From Psychrobacillus sp042945595 (GTDB taxonomy: Bacteria; Bacillota; Bacilli; Bacillales_A; Planococcaceae), in NCBI RefSeq assembly GCF_042945595.1, contig NZ_CP168493.1:1674001-1738000 (forward strand): a DNA stretch of 64,000 bases, in the 5' to 3' direction. The position numbers and the translations under genes were made by a program. A model generated the notes under the pieces. That model searched no databases and was not told the origin of the DNA. It saw only the letters and a list, made by a program, of their open reading frames with translations. This document shows positions 61,055-64,000 of the stretch, piece by piece. Numbering within the stretch: the stretch's first letter is position 1; each line of letters begins with the position of its first letter.

Positions 61055-61258
61055 TTGGTGGAAATATGCAACCAATACCAATCAGAAATGACTGAAGGCT
61101 GTGATGTATTAGTAGAAGGTGTCATGTACGGGATAAAAGTAAAGAAAAGAAGAAGAGGATTGCTTAAGAGTATATCAGCCAAACCCAAAGCAGCTGTTTG
61201 CCCAAACTGTGGTTATGTTGTACTGTATATTGATATTTATAATGAGTTTGCTGATTGA
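61055..61258 (+). CDS. Small protein with a CPNCG zinc-ribbon half
   Basis: About 67 residues; TTG 61055 has AGAGG 7 nt upstream, while the ATG at 61049 is too close to it. A basic stretch (KVKKRRRGLLKS) is followed by VCPNCGYVVLYIDI, one half of a zinc ribbon. An unpaired CXXC suggests dimeric zinc binding or a redox role. No family recognised. Confidence 0.55.
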   Translation: MVEICNQYQSEMTEGCDVLVEGVMYGIKVKKRRRGLLKSISAKPKAAVCPNCGYVVLYIDIYNEFAD

Positions 61259-61285
61259 TAAAAAAACGAAAAGGAAGTGCGAAAT

Positions 61286-61942
61286 ATGAAAGCAATTATT
61301 TTTGACTTTGATGGAACTCTTGCTAATACTTTGCCTATTTGTTTTCACTCATTTCAAAGTGTATTTAAAGAGTTTGACAACAGAGACCTTTCAAATGAAG
61401 ATATTAAGACTATGTTTGGTCCCTCGGAGACAGGGATTATTTGGCAGAACCTTATTAATATGAACAAAGAGCAAGCAATTGAGATGTATTATGAAAAGTA
61501 CTTAGAAAACCATCTGCAATTGGTCAAACAAAATCATGAAATGGATGATTTGTTAAAATATATAAAAAATTTGGGATTAAAGCTTGCTATCGTCACAGGA
61601 AAAGCAAAGAGAAGCTTAGATATTTCGTTAAGAGCACTTAAGATGGAAGACTTGTTTGAAGTAATAGTAACAGGTGATGATGTGACAGATCCGAAACCTC
61701 ATCCAGAGGGAGTTATTAAGGCATTATCACTCTTAAGTGTCCAAAAAGAGGATGCAATATTCATAGGGGACAGCGAGGCAGATATAGTAGCGGGTTTGCA
61801 ATCTGGCGTGTTTACAATTGGCGTACAATGGTTGGAGGATTATCAAACAGCTGAGTTTACTACACAACCGAACCAAGTATTTAAAGAAATTAATGGTTTC
61901 AAACAATTTTTACAAGAAAGTATACATCAGAATAGACGATGA
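61286..61942 (+). CDS. HAD-family phosphatase (PGP/PpaX-like)
   Basis: A 218-residue HAD hydrolase. ATG 61286 has AAGGAA upstream at good spacing. Motif I is FDFDGTLANT (nucleophile Asp and acid/base Asp), motif II LAIVTGK, motif III Lys in DPKPHPEGV, and motif IV FIGDSEADI. The helical cap follows motif I. Related enzymes act on phosphoglycolate, pyrophosphate or nucleotides; the substrate cannot be told. The next gene starts within its stop (ATGA). Confidence 0.9.
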   Translation: MKAIIFDFDGTLANTLPICFHSFQSVFKEFDNRDLSNEDIKTMFGPSETGIIWQNLINMNKEQAIEMYYEKYLENHLQLVKQNHEMDDLLKYIKNLGLKLAIVTGKAKRSLDISLRALKMEDLFEVIVTGDDVTDPKPHPEGVIKALSLLSVQKEDAIFIGDSEADIVAGLQSGVFTIGVQWLEDYQTAEFTTQPNQVFKEINGFKQFLQESIHQNRR

Positions 61943-62580
61943 AATATATTCTAGATCGAACTTATGCCAGAGAATTACTGGATCATGCTAACCAACTTAA
62001 TCCAGGACCTTGGTATAAACACTCACTTAATGTCGCAAATGCTGCTGAATATATTGTATTTGAACTCACAAAAAAGGGGCATAATCTAGATTGTGATATT
62101 GCATATAATGCTGGGTTACTTCACGATATTGGTAGATACAACGGGTATACAAAATCAGTTATTCACTCCTACGATGGTTATAAGTTCATGGACGAACTTG
62201 GTTATAACGGAAACGCAAATATATGCGTGACACATTCGTTCCCTTGTGAGAATAAAAATATTGAAACCGCTGCTGATTGGACAATAGTACCGATGTATAT
62301 GAAGGATAAATTAGTGGAAGTTTTAAACAGGAATGGAAATTATGATTTTTACAATAAGGTAATTACCCTATGTGATGCTTTAGCGGATGAAAATGGATTT
62401 ACAACGCTTGAGAAACGTTTCATATCAGTTGGTCTGAGGCATGGTACAGACGCTAATACCGCTATTCGTTGGAAAGGTTTTTACGAGATTAAAAAAGAGA
62501 TAGAGTCGATAATCCATATAAGCATATATAAGCTCTTTCCAACTATAGAACAATCCATTTATACAGATGTGGAGTACTAA
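61939..62580 (+). CDS. HD-domain phosphohydrolase
   Basis: A 213-residue protein with an HD superfamily core: His in PWYKHSLNVAN, HD in AGLLHDIGRYNGY, then further ligands in HSYDGYKFMDELGY and a distal Asp in LCDALADENGF. It is translationally coupled to the HAD gene by an ATGA overlap, so the two may act on successive phosphate esters. The substrate is unknown. Confidence 0.85.
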   Translation: MKYILDRTYARELLDHANQLNPGPWYKHSLNVANAAEYIVFELTKKGHNLDCDIAYNAGLLHDIGRYNGYTKSVIHSYDGYKFMDELGYNGNANICVTHSFPCENKNIETAADWTIVPMYMKDKLVEVLNRNGNYDFYNKVITLCDALADENGFTTLEKRFISVGLRHGTDANTAIRWKGFYEIKKEIESIIHISIYKLFPTIEQSIYTDVEY

Positions 62581-62717
62581 TTATAGGTTGTCTAAGAGGA
62601 TATTCCGGAAAATTGCTCATTTTAGAAGAGAGAAATAATACGATCAGTTTTTGTTATAGGGAAGTAATAATATTGGTATGTTTGCACGTTCATACTTCAA
62701 ATATAACGTACATAGAA

Positions 62718-62763
62718 ACTGCACCATCGATTGTTAGTCTTGTCTAACAATTGTGGTGCAGTT
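62718..62763. terminator. Long hairpin, probable terminator of the HD operon
   Basis: AACTGCACCA-tcg-ATTGTTAG pairs with CTAACAAT-tg-TGGTGCAGTT around a 6-nt loop; the T tract after it is poor. It lies between the plus-strand run and the convergent sigma operon. Confidence 0.55.
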
Positions 62764-62850
62764 CATATTAGGATGGGGGTAACTCCAATGATTAATTGAA
62801 GCGTTAGTAACATAATCAACTTATTAAATAGCAAATAATAAAGAATTTTT

Positions 62851-63075
62851 TCAGCACCTCGTTAGTCCTCCAGAATAGTCTAGCATCAGTTCTTCTCCTA
62901 TGAAGTCAAAAAAGCCTGGAACTTCAAGGTTGATATTATTTTTAATTATGTTGATGATACGTTCTGTTAAATCCTGTTCTAGGTCCTCACGGTAGTCATT
63001 ACTTGTTTGAAATAATACACTTTGCAGTTTGGGTTCCAGCTGTTTTAAAATTGACAGAATTTCAGTTTCGTCCAT
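62851..63075 (-). CDS. Small acidic protein in the sigma/YvrJ cluster
   Basis: A 74-residue protein whose ATG follows the yvrJ stop (TAAATG) with AAAGGAGG upstream. Helical and acidic (DETEILSILKQLEPKLQSVL, DYREDLEQDLTERIINIIKN). No recognised domain; it resembles the small helical proteins that travel with phage-type sigma/YvrJ genes, possibly a co-regulator or anti-sigma. It is the last gene of the minus-strand operon. Confidence 0.6.
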   Translation of the reverse strand: MDETEILSILKQLEPKLQSVLFQTSNDYREDLEQDLTERIINIIKNNINLEVPGFFDFIGEELMLDYSGGLTRC

Positions 63076-63249
63076 TTATTTACCTCCTTTTCTTTTTTCA
63101 ATACTACTATTCACAACATTCTCTATGCTGTGGATGGCATTTTCAAGGGATTCTATTTTATTTTCGAAACGATGTAAGAGATAGATAGTAACGACAATCG
63201 GAAATCCAAAGTTGCCAATTAATTGTACGATGTTCCCTGAATCAAGCAT
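63076..63249 (-). CDS. yvrJ: YvrJ-family small membrane protein
   Basis: A 57-residue protein: VQLIGNFGFPIVVTIYLLHR is the YvrJ family hallmark, followed by a coiled coil (ENKIESLENAIHSIENVV) and a basic tail. One membrane helix. Holin-like UviB/BhlA proteins have the same size and layout. It overlaps the sigma gene by 8 bp, and AAGGAGA lies before its ATG, inside that gene. Confidence 0.8.
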   Translation of the reverse strand: MLDSGNIVQLIGNFGFPIVVTIYLLHRFENKIESLENAIHSIENVVNSSIEKRKGGK

Positions 63250-63766
63250 AAGTAATCTCCTTTCTAATATTTTTAATTACATTTCTTCTTGTCTTTGAGA
63301 CAGCTTGTTGAGTAATACCTAAATATTGAGCAATTTCTTTATCTGTCATTTTCCTCACATAAACAAGTGAGAGTATTTCCTTTTGTCTATCTGTCAATTT
63401 TCTTAAACAATTAATTAAGTTATCACTAGATATATGGTCAATAATGTCTTCAGATAAACCAATTGAATCGGAAAATGATTTTTCGGGGTAAATTGGATGA
63501 AAATCTAAATTTTCGAAATCACTAGTAAGAATTAATTGGTTTCCATTACTATAATCGCGCATCTTTCTATCAAAATGTTTACTCTCATAGTGTAAAACTT
63601 TTATTAGATAGGATATAATTCTGTAGTTTTGGTAATGTTTTTTAAATTTTGAATCAATCTGTAGTTTTATTTCTTCTGAATTAGTAGTTTTGAACTCTTC
63701 AAATAGTGTTCTGTTGGAAGGGCATCTTAAAAACTCTTGTATTATCTTCTGTTTTTCGGAATTCAT
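63242..63766 (-). CDS. Sigma-70-like (region 4) regulator
   Basis: A 174-residue protein; ATG 63766 has GGAGGAGTG upstream. The C-terminal ~60 residues are sigma region 4 (LRKLTDRQKEILSLVYVRKM, TDKEIAQYLGITQQAVSKTR). The N-terminal ~110 residues are divergent, with possible region 2 remnants. Its length and partner YvrJ gene recall B. subtilis YvrI/SigO and clostridial UviA. It heads a three-gene operon. It probably directs RNA polymerase to a specialised promoter, not identified here. Confidence 0.8.
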   Translation of the reverse strand: MNSEKQKIIQEFLRCPSNRTLFEEFKTTNSEEIKLQIDSKFKKHYQNYRIISYLIKVLHYESKHFDRKMRDYSNGNQLILTSDFENLDFHPIYPEKSFSDSIGLSEDIIDHISSDNLINCLRKLTDRQKEILSLVYVRKMTDKEIAQYLGITQQAVSKTRRNVIKNIRKEITYA

Positions 63767-64000
63767 TTTATCACTCCTCCACAAATAAGAATCTAATTTC
63801 TGATTTGGCGTGTGAAAAATAATGTGTTACATCCTAATTTTAAGATATATCTTGTCCTATAAAGGGAATTTCTACGTGTTATTAACAACCACTCTTCAAA
63901 ATAAAAATTAAATAAAAAAATATGGTGTGCATATGATGATTGCATAACGTACACGCATTAGATGGTTGGCTATCATGCTCCGTAAGTTGCAGTTTAGTAA
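63767..64000. other. Upstream region of the sigma operon, no gene seen
   Basis: AT-rich sequence that should contain the minus-strand promoter of the sigma/YvrJ operon. No clear -35/-10 pair, ORF or repeat is assignable up to the window edge. Confidence 0.4.

Overview
The window reads as chromosomal DNA of a low-GC, Gram-positive, endospore-forming rod of the Bacillales, with a Planococcaceae-like (Psychrobacillus, Paenisporosarcina or Lysinibacillus type) gene mix. The evidence is: AT-rich sequence with strong GGAGG ribosome sites and frequent TTG/GTG starts; a gerA-type germination operon; two YjcZ-type sporulation proteins; bacillithiol-linked genes (brxA, fosB); an S-box leader; and blocks of B. 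subtilis-like gene order (brxA, methyltransferase, ypjP, thyA, dfrA; ypmR, ypmS, msrA, msrB; odhA, odhB, then yojN, yojO).

Layout. 0-4.5 kb: end of an ABC-F ATPase gene, a CvfC/YpgR-like protein, a LysR regulator and a divergent Est30-like carboxylesterase. 4.5-10.2 kb: a sparse region of small genes, with membrane peptides, two YjcZ proteins, a cupin, a WYL-like mini-protein, a ribbon-helix-helix regulator with a palindromic operator, a duplicated micro-ORF and possible structured RNAs. 10.2-17.5 kb: redox, folate and thymidylate core genes (brxA, thyA, dfrA, degV, ypmR/S, msrA/B). 17.5-24.7 kb: a chemoreceptor, yozE, deoD, a ctpA protease, a CobW metal chaperone and a secreted CAP protein. 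24.7-31.8 kb: gerA-gerB-gerC, a MATE pump, murG and a GNAT. 31.8-43.9 kb: a tRNA-like element, an ArlRS-type two-component system, odhAB, MoxR/VWA (yojNO), and telA/xpaC on the other strand. 44-54.1 kb: acyP, a cold-shock gene with a long leader, YkpA-type ABC-F, a second msrA, an LCP protein, an AI-2E family permease, and another ABC-F behind a promoter, micro-ORF and terminator. 54.2-56.5 kb: SAM-I riboswitch with metA, and an IolS-like aldo-keto reductase. 56.5-62.6 kb: an accessory run on the plus strand with tandem repeats, a metalloprotease, GNAT, broken Nudix and GrpB genes, a two-part histidine phosphatase, fosB, HAD and HD proteins. 62.8-64 kb: a sigma-like factor, a YvrJ protein and a third small gene, on the minus strand.

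Most notable: (1) a dispersed element in at least two full and two partial copies, each 3' of a gene in the same direction, whose terminator-like hairpin carries compensatory base-pair changes; (2) a promoter / 43-codon ORF / intrinsic terminator leader before an ABC-F gene, which looks like antibiotic-responsive attenuation; (3) a ribbon-helix-helix gene with a 22-bp perfect palindromic operator and a strong in-frame internal ribosome site that may make two proteins; (4) a degenerate tRNA-like element beside a UUCG hairpin; (5) a sigma/YvrJ operon reminiscent of UviA/UviB. All calls come from reading the sequence; no database search or folding program was run.
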